Assembly (NCBI RefSeq): GCF_019264345.1
Contig: NZ_JAHVAO010000001.1
Coordinates: 1,736,001 to 1,800,000 of the forward strand
DNA: 64,000 nt
Origin: Marinobacter arenosus
Lineage (GTDB): Bacteria; Pseudomonadota; Gammaproteobacteria; Pseudomonadales; Oleiphilaceae
Direction of reading: 5' to 3'
Shown here: positions 17,932 through 27,251 of the stretch, piece by piece
Position numbering within the stretch: the first letter of the stretch is position 1
How the letters are laid out: each line of letters starts with the position of its first letter
Notes under the pieces: generated by a model
Databases searched by the model: none
Told to the model about the DNA's origin: nothing
Seen by the model: the letters and a program-made list of their open reading frames with translations, nothing else
Translations under genes and position numbers: made by a program

Positions 17932-19202
17932 TGGCTGCTCAAAACCTTAAACACGCACTCTTCTGTGCGGTTATTACCCTGATTATTTCCTACCCCATCC
18001 TCGGGTTTAACCTTGAGGCTCAGGGCATCAACGTCACTATTGTCGGTGCCAACACCTCCACCATTGTGGGCGTGTTCCTGGCGGCGATCGTGGTGTTTGT
18101 CTTCCAGCTGTTCCGTGACAGCATCACAGGCAAGCTGGGCAACCTGTCCAGCCTGAGCTCTGGCAAGCCCAAAGAGCCGATGGCCGAAAACAAGCGTGCG
18201 AAGATCGAATCCTGGGTTCTGACCGGGATCGTGGTACTCGCCCTGTTCTGGCCGTTCTTTGTATCCCGGGGCGCGGTGGACCTGGCCACCCTGGTGCTGA
18301 TCTACATCATGCTGGCCCTTGGCCTCAACGTGGTGGTTGGCCTTGCCGGCCTGCTGGACCTGGGCTACGTGGCCTTCTACGCCGTGGGTGCCTACACCTT
18401 TGCCTTGCTGTCCCAGTACCTTGGCGTGTCGTTCTGGTTCGCACTGCCAATCGGTGCCTTGCTGGCCGCCACCTTCGGGCTGGTACTCGGCTTCCCGGTA
18501 CTGCGGCTCAGGGGCGACTACCTGGCAATCGTGACGCTGGGTTTTGGCGAGATCATCCGGATCCTCCTGAATAACTGGACGACGCTGACCGGTGGCCCCA
18601 ACGGCATCGGTGGCATTCCCGACCCGACCCTGTTCGGCATGGAATTCGGCCGCCGCGTGAAAGAGGAAGGCAACACCTCTTTCCACGAGACCTTTAACAT
18701 CGCCTACAGTGGCGAGCACAAGGTGATTTTCCTGTACCTGATTGCGCTCGTTCTGGCCGTGTTCACCGCCCTGGTCATCCGCCGCTTCATGCGCATGCCG
18801 GTGGGCCGCGCCTGGGAAGCGCTGCGGGAAGACGAAATCGCCGCCCGCTCCCTTGGCCTGAGCCGTACTGCCGTCAAGCTCTCGGCCTTCACCATCGGTG
18901 CGTTCTTCGCGGGCTTTGCCGGCACCGTGTTCGCATCCAAGCAAGGCTTCATCAGCCCTGAATCGTTCGTCTTCCTGGAATCCGCCATCATCCTGGCCAT
19001 TGTGGTGCTGGGCGGCATGGGCTCACAGATTGGCGTGGTGCTCGCGGCGATTGCCGTGACGATCCTGCCGGAGCTTGCCCGGGAATTCTCTGAGTACCGC
19101 ATGCTGATCTTCGGTGCCGCGATGGTACTGATGATGGTCTGGCGTCCGCAGGGCCTCATGCCCATGCGCCGTATTCACATTGAACTGAAAAAGCAGGAGT
19201 GA
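17931..19202 (+). CDS. livM: Branched-chain amino acid ABC transporter, permease LivM
   Basis: Second permease subunit, 423 residues. The first third is an extra hydrophobic domain as in E. coli LivM (about 425 residues). The core shows [30 protein letters not shown] and [13 protein letters not shown], the conserved LivM segments. The start overlaps the livH stop by one base (TGATG). It is followed 6 bases later by livG. Confidence 0.95.
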   Translation: MAAQNLKHALFCAVITLIISYPILGFNLEAQGINVTIVGANTSTIVGVFLAAIVVFVFQLFRDSITGKLGNLSSLSSGKPKEPMAENKRAKIESWVLTGIVVLALFWPFFVSRGAVDLATLVLIYIMLALGLNVVVGLAGLLDLGYVAFYAVGAYTFALLSQYLGVSFWFALPIGALLAATFGLVLGFPVLRLRGDYLAIVTLGFGEIIRILLNNWTTLTGGPNGIGGIPDPTLFGMEFGRRVKEEGNTSFHETFNIAYSGEHKVIFLYLIALVLAVFTALVIRRFMRMPVGRAWEALREDEIAARSLGLSRTAVKLSAFTIGAFFAGFAGTVFASKQGFISPESFVFLESAIILAIVVLGGMGSQIGVVLAAIAVTILPELAREFSEYRMLIFGAAMVLMMVWRPQGLMPMRRIHIELKKQE

Positions 19203-19208
19203 CGGACG

Positions 19209-19964
19209 ATGCTTGAAGTACAGAATCTGTCCATGCGCTTTGGCGGCCTGCTGGCGGTAGACCAGGTGTCACTGGACGTTCAGGAACGGGAAATCGTTTC
19301 CATCATCGGCCCCAACGGGGCCGGCAAGACCACCGTATTCAACTGCATGAGCGGGTTTTACACGCCAACCGGTGGCAAGATCCTTTTCGAAGGCAATGAA
19401 GTCCAGGGCAAACCGGACTACAAGATCTCACGGCTCGGAATGGTCAGAACCTTCCAGCACGTGCGTCTGTTCAATCAGATGACCGTGGTGGAAAACCTGC
19501 TGGTTGCCCAGCATCGGCACCTGAACACCAACCTGGTCGCCGGCCTGCTGAAGACCCCGAGTTACCGTGAACGGGAGCAGAAATCGCTGGATCGGGCCGC
19601 CTACTGGCTGGACCGGGTGGGCCTGATGGATCTGGCCAACCGGGAAGCCGGCAACCTGGCCTACGGCCAGCAGCGCCGGCTGGAAATTGCCCGCTGCATG
19701 GTCACCGAGCCCAAGCTGCTGATGCTGGATGAACCGGCTGCGGGCCTCAACCCGGCGGAAACCAAGGATCTCAATCAGCTGATTGTCAGCCTGAAAGAGG
19801 ACTACTGCGTTTCCGTGGTGCTGATTGAGCACGACATGAGCCTGGTGATGGACATCTCCGACCGGATCAACGTCATCAACCAGGGGCGTCCCCTGGCCAG
19901 TGGCACACCGGACGAGATCCGCCAGAACGACGACGTGATCAAAGCCTACCTGGGCGAGGCCTGA
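19209..19964 (+). CDS. livG: Branched-chain amino acid ABC transporter, ATPase LivG
   Basis: Cytoplasmic ABC ATPase of 251 residues with Walker A GPNGAGKTT, the signature-like NLAYGQQRRLEIAR (LAYG in place of LSGG, usual for LivG), Walker B LLMLDEPAAGLNP and the switch histidine in LIEHDMSLV. It works as a heterodimer with LivF on the LivHM pore. It has a ribosome binding site GGAG overlapping the livM end. Confidence 0.95.
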   Translation: MLEVQNLSMRFGGLLAVDQVSLDVQEREIVSIIGPNGAGKTTVFNCMSGFYTPTGGKILFEGNEVQGKPDYKISRLGMVRTFQHVRLFNQMTVVENLLVAQHRHLNTNLVAGLLKTPSYREREQKSLDRAAYWLDRVGLMDLANREAGNLAYGQQRRLEIARCMVTEPKLLMLDEPAAGLNPAETKDLNQLIVSLKEDYCVSVVLIEHDMSLVMDISDRINVINQGRPLASGTPDEIRQNDDVIKAYLGEA

Positions 19965-19973
19965 GGAAGAACC

Positions 19974-20675
19974 ATGCTTGTACTAGAAGATGTCCACACC
20001 CACTATGGCAAGATCGAGGCCCTGCACGGGGTCTCTGTCGAGGTCAAAAAAGGCGAAATCGTATCCCTGATCGGAGCCAACGGTGCCGGCAAAACGACTC
20101 TGCTGATGACCGTTTGCGGCAACCCCCAGGCCAGTTCCGGGCGCGTTATCCTCGAAGGCCGGGACATTACCCGGCAGCCAACGGCGGAGATCATGCGCTC
20201 CGGAATCGCCATTGTCCCGGAAGGGCGGCGGATCTTTTCCGGGCTGACGGTGGAAGAGAACCTGCACATGGGCGGGTTCTTCAACACCAAGGCCGAGATC
20301 CGCAAGAGCCAGGACCACGTGTACGAACTCTTTCCCCGGCTGAAAGAGCGTGAACACCAGCGTGCCGGCACCATGTCCGGCGGCGAGCAGCAGATGCTCG
20401 CCATCGGACGCGCCCTGATGAGCAAGCCCAACATGATCATTCTGGACGAGCCCTCGCTGGGCCTGGCACCGCTGGTGATCAAACAGATCTTTGAGATCAT
20501 CGGGCACCTCCGGGACGAAGGCATTACCGTGTTTCTGGTCGAACAGAACGCCCATCAGGCGCTGAACCTGGCAGACCGGGGCTACGTGCTGGAGACCGGC
20601 AAGATCCGCCTGCAGGATACCGGCAAGAACCTGCTGGCCAATCCGGACGTCCAGAACGCCTACCTCGGGGGCTGA
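19974..20675 (+). CDS. livF: Branched-chain amino acid ABC transporter, ATPase LivF
   Basis: Second ATPase subunit, 233 residues: Walker A GANGAGKTT, signature MSGGEQQMLAIGRALM, Walker B IILDEPSLGLAP, and switch region FLVEQNAHQAL (Gln-Asn instead of Glu-His, normal in LivF). It is the last gene of the cluster; a terminator lies 25 bases after the stop. Confidence 0.95.
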   Translation: MLVLEDVHTHYGKIEALHGVSVEVKKGEIVSLIGANGAGKTTLLMTVCGNPQASSGRVILEGRDITRQPTAEIMRSGIAIVPEGRRIFSGLTVEENLHMGGFFNTKAEIRKSQDHVYELFPRLKEREHQRAGTMSGGEQQMLAIGRALMSKPNMIILDEPSLGLAPLVIKQIFEIIGHLRDEGITVFLVEQNAHQALNLADRGYVLETGKIRLQDTGKNLLANPDVQNAYLGG

Positions 20676-20700
20676 CGCCTCTTCAGCCAACGTGCAGACC

Positions 20701-20737
20701 AAGCCGGCCCCTGTGACCATCAGGCGCCGGCTTTTTT
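20701..20737 (+). terminator. Terminator of the liv operon
   Basis: AAGCCGGC and GCCGGCTT form an 8-base stem around a 16-base loop, followed by a T run. Confidence 0.85.
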
Positions 20738-20811
20738 GTGTCCAGTCCCTGCGCAATTCCACAGTTCCGGGAAATTTCGCGGCCAAATCAATTACTCACA
20801 TAACTTTACGC

Positions 20812-20838
20812 TTGCGATTTCAGGATTTGCACTATACT
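20812..20838 (+). promoter_or_regulatory. Promoter of the DUF3015 gene
   Basis: A strong -10 TATACT at 20833-20838 has a possible -35 TTGCGA with a 15-base spacer, which is short. The gene has a 5' leader of about 110 bases. Confidence 0.4.
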
Positions 20839-20958
20839 CAGTGGAACGGTCATCCTGTCTCCATAGAAACCAGTCAGGGCCGTTCCCGCATTGCCGCCAG
20901 TTCACCCAGCTGGTGGTGCGGTATGCGACGACAGCTAAACCACACAAAGGAGTGGATA

Positions 20959-21423
20959 ATGAAAAAACTGATCGCAGGCGCAATTCTTCTCGGAGCTTCC
21001 TCCATGGCGTTCGCACAGCCCGGCTGTGGCATTGGCGCAATGGTCTGGAAAGGACAATCCGGTATTGCTCCTCACGTCCTCGCCGCCACAACCAACGGCA
21101 CCTTTGGCAACCAGACCTTCGGTATGACCACCGGTACCCTGGGTTGTCAGACCAACCAGGCGGTCCAGTCCATGGCTATGTACATGGATAGCAACATCGA
21201 CAAGGTTGCCCGTGACATGTCCCGTGGCAACGGCGAGAACCTCGACACCCTGGCGGTTCTCCTCGGCGTTGATGCAGCTGACCGTGACACATTCCGTAAA
21301 GTCCTGCAGGACAACTTTGCCACCATCTTCCCGAGCTCTGACACCACCTCCGGCGAAGCGGTCGACGCCATCGTTGCCCTCCTTGAGCAGAACGACTCAC
21401 TGAGCAAATACGTCGCAGCGTAA
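20959..21423 (+). CDS. Exported DUF3015-family protein
   Basis: The 154-residue protein opens with a clear signal peptide (MKKLIAGAILLGASSMAFA) and then CGIGAMVWKGQSGIAPHVLAATTNG, typical of DUF3015 proteins. The mature part has two cysteines (in PGCGIG and TLGCQT) that may pair in the periplasm. A very good ribosome binding site (AAAGGAGTG) precedes the ATG, and the gene has its own promoter, suggesting strong expression. Family members are often next to the DUF4105 gene, as here; no function has been shown to my knowledge. Confidence 0.85.
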   Translation: MKKLIAGAILLGASSMAFAQPGCGIGAMVWKGQSGIAPHVLAATTNGTFGNQTFGMTTGTLGCQTNQAVQSMAMYMDSNIDKVARDMSRGNGENLDTLAVLLGVDAADRDTFRKVLQDNFATIFPSSDTTSGEAVDAIVALLEQNDSLSKYVAA

Positions 21424-21510
21424 TTCTGCCTCGTACAGGGACGCTCATGCGCCAGGGACGGCGCACAATCCTGACCCATTCGCTCTCAGATCCGGACGCT
21501 TCAAACACCC

Positions 21511-23376
21511 ATGGGCTATATGCTTCGCCTTGGGCCAGCCTTGTTCTGGCTGGCCCTCACTGTGCCTGTTCAGGCAGACACACCCCGGGACATCCAAACG
21601 CTCTCTCAGGACCCGGCCTGGCTGACTCTGGGCCACTACCAACCCGACACCCTGGGAAGCGGTTTCACCAGCCAGGCCGATGACCCCGACTTTTTTCTGA
21701 GTGGCGACGGCAAACATTCCCCGCAATCCGAACTGGAGGCGACGCTCGCCGCGATCCAGCGCCCCGGCGATGGCAATGGGCATGCCCAGTGCCGTTTCCC
21801 GGCACGAACGACGTGGCTAAGGAAGAAACTTGAACTCTCGTTACCCGGCGTGAACTGTCCGGCCTATGAGGAATGGACCGAGACCCTCAATACCGAGACC
21901 GTCACGCTGGTGTTTGCCGCCTCGTACCTGAACAGCCCGTCTTCCATGTTTGGACATACCTTCCTGAGACTCGATCCGCCCCAGGAAGACGCGGAAACCA
22001 ACCTGCTGCTGGCCAACACCATTTCCTATGCCGCGGATGCTGCTGCACACGACAGCGAAATACTGTTTGCCTACAAGGGCATTTTCGGGGGTTACCCGGG
22101 CATTACCACGGTGCAGCCCTACTACGAAAAGATCCGCCTTTATTCGGACATCGAACATCGGGATCTCTGGGAGTACAAGCTCAACCTGACACAACCCGAA
22201 GTCGACCTGATGCTGGCGCATGCCTGGGAAATCCGGGACCATAACTTCGATTACTACTTCTTTGACGAGAACTGCGCCTACCGCCTGCTGGCGCTGATTG
22301 ATGTGGCGCGGCCGGGCACCGACCTTCTGGATGAGGTGAGCACCCACGCCATTCCCTCGGATACCGTTCGCTGGGTTGTCGACAAGGACCTGGTCGCCGG
22401 GGTTTATTACCGTCCATCCGCGGCCACCTCGGTGGCCTACAGCCTTGAGACCCTGCCGGACGACCATCAAACCCTGGCTGCTGCAGTGGCCAACGGCTAC
22501 GTCGAACCGGGCGCGGAAGAAGTCCGAGTGCTCAGTCCCGAGGAGCGGGCCCATGTACTGGACGCCACCTACGACTACGTTCGCTATCAGAGCGAGGCCG
22601 ATGGCTGGCCTCGTGAATTCGCCGCGCCCCTGTCCCACGAGCTTCTGACCGAGCGCAGCAGAATCGACAACGCCGAAGCGCCGGCGCCACCTCCCGAGCC
22701 TAAGATCCGGGACGACCAGGGACACGACACCTTCCGGGCCAGTCTGGGGGCCGGACAGCTGGCCCACCGGGAATTCACCCAACTGACGCTCCGGCCTGCC
22801 TACCACGACGTTCTCGATCCCCCGGCCGGATACCGCGCCGGAGCGCAACTGCAGTTTCTTCGGCTGGATGCGCGCTATTACACCGACAACGATGAACTGC
22901 AACTGGAACAGCTGATCGGCGTGGAAATCCGCTCCCTGAGCCCGAGGAACCAGTTCTTCTCGCCGCTGTCCTGGCAGGTCGGCTTTGGCGGTCGTCGCAC
23001 CGACACGGGGACCATGCGGGTTCTGACGCCTTATCTCGAAGGCGGCGCCGGCGGTAGCTGGATGCTCGGCAAACAGATTCAGGCTTTCGCCATTGCCACG
23101 GCCGACCTTGAAATTGACGACGACCTCCGCCGGGGTTACGACGCGGCGCCGGGCGCCGATCTGGGCCTGCTGCACCAGAACAACCGGTTCAGCCTGTTGG
23201 CCGGCACCCGGACCAAGGCCTGGATTGTCAGCAGCCAGCATCGACAAGACCAGGTCTATGCCCGCGGCAACTGGCACCTCGGACGGGACTTCAGCGTGTT
23301 TGCCGAATTCACCCGGGAAGACCACTACGACAGGTACCAGAGCACATGGCAAACCGGACTGCACGCCTACTTTTAA
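21511..23376 (+). CDS. DUF4105-domain envelope protein with a barrel-like C-terminal half
   Basis: The 621-residue protein has a signal peptide ending VQADT, then the DUF4105 region (about 100-290) with NSPSSMFGHTFLRLD and DYYFFDENCAYRLLALID. These hold the conserved His, Asp, Asn and Cys of the family, which has been related to papain-like cysteine folds. The last 220 residues alternate polar and hydrophobic residues and end in Tyr-Phe, like an outer-membrane beta-barrel. The protein may thus be an outer-membrane enzyme; the barrel is my inference. The end overlaps the hydrolase gene by 31 bases. Confidence 0.8.
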   Translation: MGYMLRLGPALFWLALTVPVQADTPRDIQTLSQDPAWLTLGHYQPDTLGSGFTSQADDPDFFLSGDGKHSPQSELEATLAAIQRPGDGNGHAQCRFPARTTWLRKKLELSLPGVNCPAYEEWTETLNTETVTLVFAASYLNSPSSMFGHTFLRLDPPQEDAETNLLLANTISYAADAAAHDSEILFAYKGIFGGYPGITTVQPYYEKIRLYSDIEHRDLWEYKLNLTQPEVDLMLAHAWEIRDHNFDYYFFDENCAYRLLALIDVARPGTDLLDEVSTHAIPSDTVRWVVDKDLVAGVYYRPSAATSVAYSLETLPDDHQTLAAAVANGYVEPGAEEVRVLSPEERAHVLDATYDYVRYQSEADGWPREFAAPLSHELLTERSRIDNAEAPAPPPEPKIRDDQGHDTFRASLGAGQLAHREFTQLTLRPAYHDVLDPPAGYRAGAQLQFLRLDARYYTDNDELQLEQLIGVEIRSLSPRNQFFSPLSWQVGFGGRRTDTGTMRVLTPYLEGGAGGSWMLGKQIQAFAIATADLEIDDDLRRGYDAAPGADLGLLHQNNRFSLLAGTRTKAWIVSSQHRQDQVYARGNWHLGRDFSVFAEFTREDHYDRYQSTWQTGLHAYF

Positions 23377-24245
23377 CGGCAACGAGACTCAGGGCCTGCG
23401 CGCGGCCCTTGGCATTGCTGACGGTCGCCCTCTTGATGGGCGGCTGTAGCAGTGTCTTCTTCTTTCCCGACAAGGTCACCTACATCACCCCGGACCGACT
23501 GAACCTGGCGTACGAGGACGTTTACCTCGATACGCCCGACGGTGAAACCCTACATGGCTGGTGGCTGCCCGCAGAAACCGCCCCGGAAGACACCCGGGGT
23601 ACCGTCTACTTCCTCCACGGTAACGCCCAGAACATCAGCAGCCACATCCTCAACGTTGCCTGGTTACCCTCGGAAGGCTACAACGTCTTCGCGATCGACT
23701 ACCGGGGCTATGGCAAGTCCACGGGGGCACCGGACATTGAAGGCGCCCTTCACGATGTCGAAACCGGCATACGATGGCTGGCAGCAAAACCCGAGACCGA
23801 AGACACCCCGGTGTTTCTCCTTGGCCAGAGCCTGGGAGGTGCGCTTGGCATTCCCTTGGCCAGCGAATGGGTGAAACGGGACAGGAAGCCTGAAATTCGG
23901 GGGGTGGTGCTGGATGGCACCTTCTCGGGCTTTCGAGGCATCGCCCGGGAAAAGCTGGACAGTTTCTGGCTGACCTGGCTATTCCAGGCCCCCCTGAGCT
24001 GGACCATTCCCGGAACCTATGAGGGCGTCGACCACATCAACGACATCAGCCCTGTACCCACGCTGATCATCCACAGCGTTCGTGATGGCATCATCCCCTA
24101 CCATCACGGCAAGGAGCTCTACAAAGCGGCTGACGAGCCGAAAGAGTTCCTGCAGACCGATACTCCGCACGCAGCCACGTTTGTGATTCCTGCCTACAAG
24201 GAAACCGTTCTGGACTTTCTATCGCGGGCCAAAGACCAATTCTAG
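23346..24245 (+). CDS. Alpha/beta-hydrolase lipoprotein
   Basis: The 299-residue protein has a signal ending in the lipobox LMGGC (Cys at about 35) and an alpha/beta hydrolase domain: oxyanion region YFLHGNAQN, nucleophile elbow GQSLGG, acid in SVRDGIIP and the final histidine in DTPHAAT. It belongs to the BEM46/YfhR-like serine hydrolases. It overlaps the DUF4105 gene by 31 bases and so should be translated from the same mRNA, hinting at a joint envelope role. The substrate is unknown. Confidence 0.85.
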   Translation: MANRTARLLLTATRLRACARPLALLTVALLMGGCSSVFFFPDKVTYITPDRLNLAYEDVYLDTPDGETLHGWWLPAETAPEDTRGTVYFLHGNAQNISSHILNVAWLPSEGYNVFAIDYRGYGKSTGAPDIEGALHDVETGIRWLAAKPETEDTPVFLLGQSLGGALGIPLASEWVKRDRKPEIRGVVLDGTFSGFRGIAREKLDSFWLTWLFQAPLSWTIPGTYEGVDHINDISPVPTLIIHSVRDGIIPYHHGKELYKAADEPKEFLQTDTPHAATFVIPAYKETVLDFLSRAKDQF

Positions 24246-24249
24246 GCCG

Positions 24250-24351
24250 CTATTAAAAGAGGCTTTTCAAAACTGTTGAGGGCCAAGGACGGCCCGAAAC
24301 AAGCCCACATGGATGTGCTTGGAGCGTGTTTTGACGAGCATCTCTTAATAG
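24250..24351. repeat. Three-stem palindromic intergenic element with GGA loops
   Basis: Outer arms of 24 bases (24250-24273 and 24328-24351) are complementary at 20 of 24 positions. Inside are two smaller hairpins: GGGCC-AAGGAC-GGCCC (24280-24295) and AAGC..ACAT-GG-ATGTGCTT (24301-24320). The whole element fits exactly between the hydrolase stop and the pnp terminator. It may be a member of a dispersed palindromic repeat family; a single copy of this form is seen here. Confidence 0.6.
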
Positions 24352-24371
24352 GGGCTACCCCAAAAACCAAA

Positions 24372-24401
24372 AACCCGCCAATCCCAGGGGAAAGGCGGGT
24401 T
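24372..24401 (-). terminator. Terminator of pnp
   Basis: AACCCGCC and GGCGGGTT form an 8-base stem. On the minus strand it is followed by a T-rich tract (TTTTTGGTTTTT). It lies 26 bases after the pnp stop. Confidence 0.85.
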
Positions 24402-24427
24402 GTTGAATGCCGTCTAGCGGTTTGCTA

Positions 24428-26548
24428 TCAGGCAGAGAAGTCGGTCGGCTGCTCGCCTTCCTGGACTTCCTTCATGGACAGCTTAACGCGACCACGGTTG
24501 TCCACATCCAGGACCTTGACCAGAACTTCCTGACCTTCGCTCAGCTCGTCAGTTACGTTCTCAATGCGGCGCTCGGAAATCTGGGAGATGTGCACCAGAC
24601 CATCCTTGCCGGGCAGGATGTTAACGAATGCACCGAAGTCCACGATGCGCTCAACACGACCCTTGTAGATCGCGCCAACCTCGATTTCCGCGGTGATTTC
24701 CTTAACCCGGTTAACGGCAGCCTGCGCCGCTTCCTGGTTGTCCGCGTAAATCTTCACGTTGCCATCGTCGTCCAGATCAATCGACGCGCCGGTTTCGTCA
24801 CAGATAGAACGGATGGTTGCGCCACCCTTACCGATAACGTCACGGATCTTGTCCGGGTTGATCTTGATGGTGGTGATGCTCGGTGCACGGGCAGACAGCT
24901 CCGGACGCGACTCGGCAATGACCTTGTTCATCTCACCCAGGATGTGCAGACGTGCCTCGTGAGCCTGCTCCAGGGCCAGTTCCATGATCTCGTCGGTGAT
25001 GCCGTTGATCTTGATGTCCATCTGCAGGGCAGTAACACCGTCTTTGGTACCGGCAACCTTGAAGTCCATGTCACCCAGGTGATCCTCGTCACCCAGGATG
25101 TCGGTCAGAACGGCAAACTTATCGCCTTCCTTGACCAGACCCATGGCGATACCGGCAACCGGCGCCTTCAGCGGCACACCCGCGTCCATCAGCGCCAGAC
25201 TTGAGCCACAGACCGACGCCATCGAGCTGGAACCGTTGGATTCAGTGATCTCGGAAACCGCGCGGATGGTGTACGGGAATTCTTCGATGGTCGGCATAAC
25301 CGCGGCAACACCGCGCTTCGCCAGACGGCCGTGACCAATCTCACGACGACCCGGGCTGCCCATACGGCCGGCTTCGCCTACGGAGTACGGAGGGAAGTTG
25401 TAGTGGAACAGGAACGGATCCTTGCGCTCACCTTCCAGGGCATCGATGATCTGCATGTCGCGGGCAGTGCCCAGCGTTGCGGTCACGATGGCCTGGGTTT
25501 CACCACGGGTGAACAGGGCCGAACCGTGGGTGCTCGGCAGAACGCCAACTTCAATCTCGATCGGACGAACGGTCTTGTTGTCGCGGCCGTCGATACGCGG
25601 CTTGCCATCGATAACCTGCTGGCGAACGACGGTCTTCTCGATCTTGCCGAAGTACTTCTTGACCTCTTCCGAAGTCGGCTGACCTTCCTCTTCGCCGGCA
25701 AACTTCTCAACCGCAGCCGCTTTGATCTCGCCCAGACGCGCATAGCGCTCCATCTTGTCACGGATGCTGTAGGCTTCTTCGATCGCGGACGCGAACTCGC
25801 CCTTGATGGCGTTCAGCAGCTCGGTGTTCTCGGTCTCTGGCTGCCATTCCCAGCGCGGCTTGCCAATCTCGGCGGCGAATTCCTTGATGGCGCTAATGGC
25901 AACCTGCATTTCCTGGTGCGCGAACAGAACACCACCGAGCATCTGGTCTTCGGTCAGCCCCTTGGCTTCGGATTCGACCATCAGTACCGCGTCCTCGGTA
26001 CCGGCAACGACCATGTCCAGCAGGGAGGTTTCGAGCTCTTCGAAAGTCGGGTTCAGGAAGTAACCGCGCTCATTGGTAAACGCAACGCGAGAGGCGCCAA
26101 TCGGGCCGTCGAACGGAATGCCGGAAATGGCCAGGGCAGCGGATGCGGCCAGCATGGCAGCGATGTCCGGATCCTGGGTCTTGTTGGCGGACATCACGGT
26201 CAGGACAACCTGGACTTCGTTCATGTAGCCATTGGGGAACAACGGACGGATCGGACGGTCGATCAGACGCGAGGTCAGGGTTTCCTTCTCGGAAGGACGG
26301 CCTTCACGCTTGAAGAAACCACCGGGGATCTTGCCAACGGCGTAGGTCTTTTCGGTGTAGTTAACGGTCAGCGGGAAAAACCCCTGGCCCGGCTTCGGCT
26401 CCTTCGCACCTACGACCGTACCCAGCACGGATACGTCGTCGATGGTGACCAGAACGGCACCGGTAGCCTGGCGGGCGATGCGACCGGTTTCCAGAGTGAC
26501 GGTCTTGCCGCCAAGCTCGAATGATTTCTTGAAAGGTTTCAGATCCAC
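24428..26548 (-). CDS. pnp: Polyribonucleotide nucleotidyltransferase (PNPase)
   Basis: 3'-5' phosphorolytic exoribonuclease of the RNA degradosome. The 706 residues show two RNase PH-like domains joined by a helical linker, then a KH domain (about 555-615, [15 protein letters not shown]) and an S1 domain (about 620-695, [31 protein letters not shown]). The length is normal. It is the last gene of the rimP-nusA-infB-rbfA-truB-rpsO-pnp run. The 354-base gap from rpsO holds two strong hairpins, reminiscent of the RNase III-cut leader through which PNPase represses itself in E. coli. Confidence 0.97.
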   Translation of the reverse strand: MDLKPFKKSFELGGKTVTLETGRIARQATGAVLVTIDDVSVLGTVVGAKEPKPGQGFFPLTVNYTEKTYAVGKIPGGFFKREGRPSEKETLTSRLIDRPIRPLFPNGYMNEVQVVLTVMSANKTQDPDIAAMLAASAALAISGIPFDGPIGASRVAFTNERGYFLNPTFEELETSLLDMVVAGTEDAVLMVESEAKGLTEDQMLGGVLFAHQEMQVAISAIKEFAAEIGKPRWEWQPETENTELLNAIKGEFASAIEEAYSIRDKMERYARLGEIKAAAVEKFAGEEEGQPTSEEVKKYFGKIEKTVVRQQVIDGKPRIDGRDNKTVRPIEIEVGVLPSTHGSALFTRGETQAIVTATLGTARDMQIIDALEGERKDPFLFHYNFPPYSVGEAGRMGSPGRREIGHGRLAKRGVAAVMPTIEEFPYTIRAVSEITESNGSSSMASVCGSSLALMDAGVPLKAPVAGIAMGLVKEGDKFAVLTDILGDEDHLGDMDFKVAGTKDGVTALQMDIKINGITDEIMELALEQAHEARLHILGEMNKVIAESRPELSARAPSITTIKINPDKIRDVIGKGGATIRSICDETGASIDLDDDGNVKIYADNQEAAQAAVNRVKEITAEIEVGAIYKGRVERIVDFGAFVNILPGKDGLVHISQISERRIENVTDELSEGQEVLVKVLDVDNRGRVKLSMKEVQEGEQPTDFSA

Positions 26549-26661
26549 AAAAAACTCCTAGTAACTCACTATTCCAGTTTGATTCAATCGTAACGCCCAT
26601 GCGTTCGATCGTCGGCCGCCGGAGTTGGTCATGTGAATCGAAAGGCAACCCGTCTGAAAGC

Positions 26662-26738
26662 TAACAGGCTGTTGCAAAACCCCGGTAAGACAAAGGACGT
26701 GCAAAAGTGGCTCGCCCGGGCTTTTCAACAACCTGCTA
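26662..26738. repeat. Imperfect long palindrome in the rpsO-pnp interval
   Basis: TAACAGGCTGTTGC.. (26662-26685) pairs with ..CAACAACCTGCTA (26716-26738) over about 23 bases, with two mismatches and a short indel. In the pnp mRNA this gives a long stem about 115 bases upstream of the start codon, a plausible RNase III substrate. The GGCTTTTCAA core is shared with the element at 24250, so it may instead be a dispersed repeat. Confidence 0.5.
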
Positions 26739-26817
26739 TCAATTTCGGCTTTCCATTACGACAGGGAATCCTTCGACGTCACCGACACATCAACTGCGGC
26801 ATTTCGGGTGAAAAGCA

Positions 26818-26851
26818 CAACCGGCGGAACCAGAAACGGTTCCGCCGGTTG
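26818..26851 (-). terminator. Hairpin terminator after rpsO
   Basis: A perfect 14-base stem (CAACCGGCGGAACC / GGTTCCGCCGGTTG) with a 6-base loop follows the rpsO stop by 52 bases. The T tract on the minus strand is short (TGCTTTT), so partial read-through into pnp is likely. Confidence 0.75.
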
Positions 26852-26903
26852 TCGGCGTGCCCCGGCCGGAGCCGGAAGCAGCCTTCAGGTCGAAAAGACC
26901 GGA

Positions 26904-27173
26904 TTAGCGACGCAGACCCAGACGCTGGATCAGTTCCAGGTAACGGTCAGCGTTCTTGCGCTTCAGGTAGTCCAGCAGTTTACGACGCTGGTTTACCATC
27001 CGGATCAGACCACGGCGGGAATGGTGATCCTGCTTGTTGGTCTTGAAGTGATCCTGCAGCTTGTTGATGTTGGCGCTCAGCAGTGCAACCTGAACTTCAG
27101 GAGAACCGGTATCGCCCTCACCTTGCTGAAAATCCTTAACGATCTGTGACTTCTCACTGGCAGAAAGTGCCAT
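26904..27173 (-). CDS. rpsO: 30S ribosomal protein S15
   Basis: Small-subunit protein that binds 16S rRNA early in assembly. The 89 residues match the family throughout: [55 protein letters not shown]. It sits between truB and pnp as in E. coli. Confidence 0.98.
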   Translation of the reverse strand: MALSASEKSQIVKDFQQGEGDTGSPEVQVALLSANINKLQDHFKTNKQDHHSRRGLIRMVNQRRKLLDYLKRKNADRYLELIQRLGLRR

Positions 27174-27251
27174 ATTTCACCTCATTGTTTGCGATGCTCT
27201 CGAATACAGCCGAACCGCGCATCTCTACAGCCCGGCTAACCAGCGACACGT

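Noticed and set aside
15734..20675. Identification of the ABC transporter as a urea (Urt) system
   Set aside because: There is a sigma-54-like promoter, but the binding protein and permeases read as LivJ/LivHMGF, and no urease genes are present.
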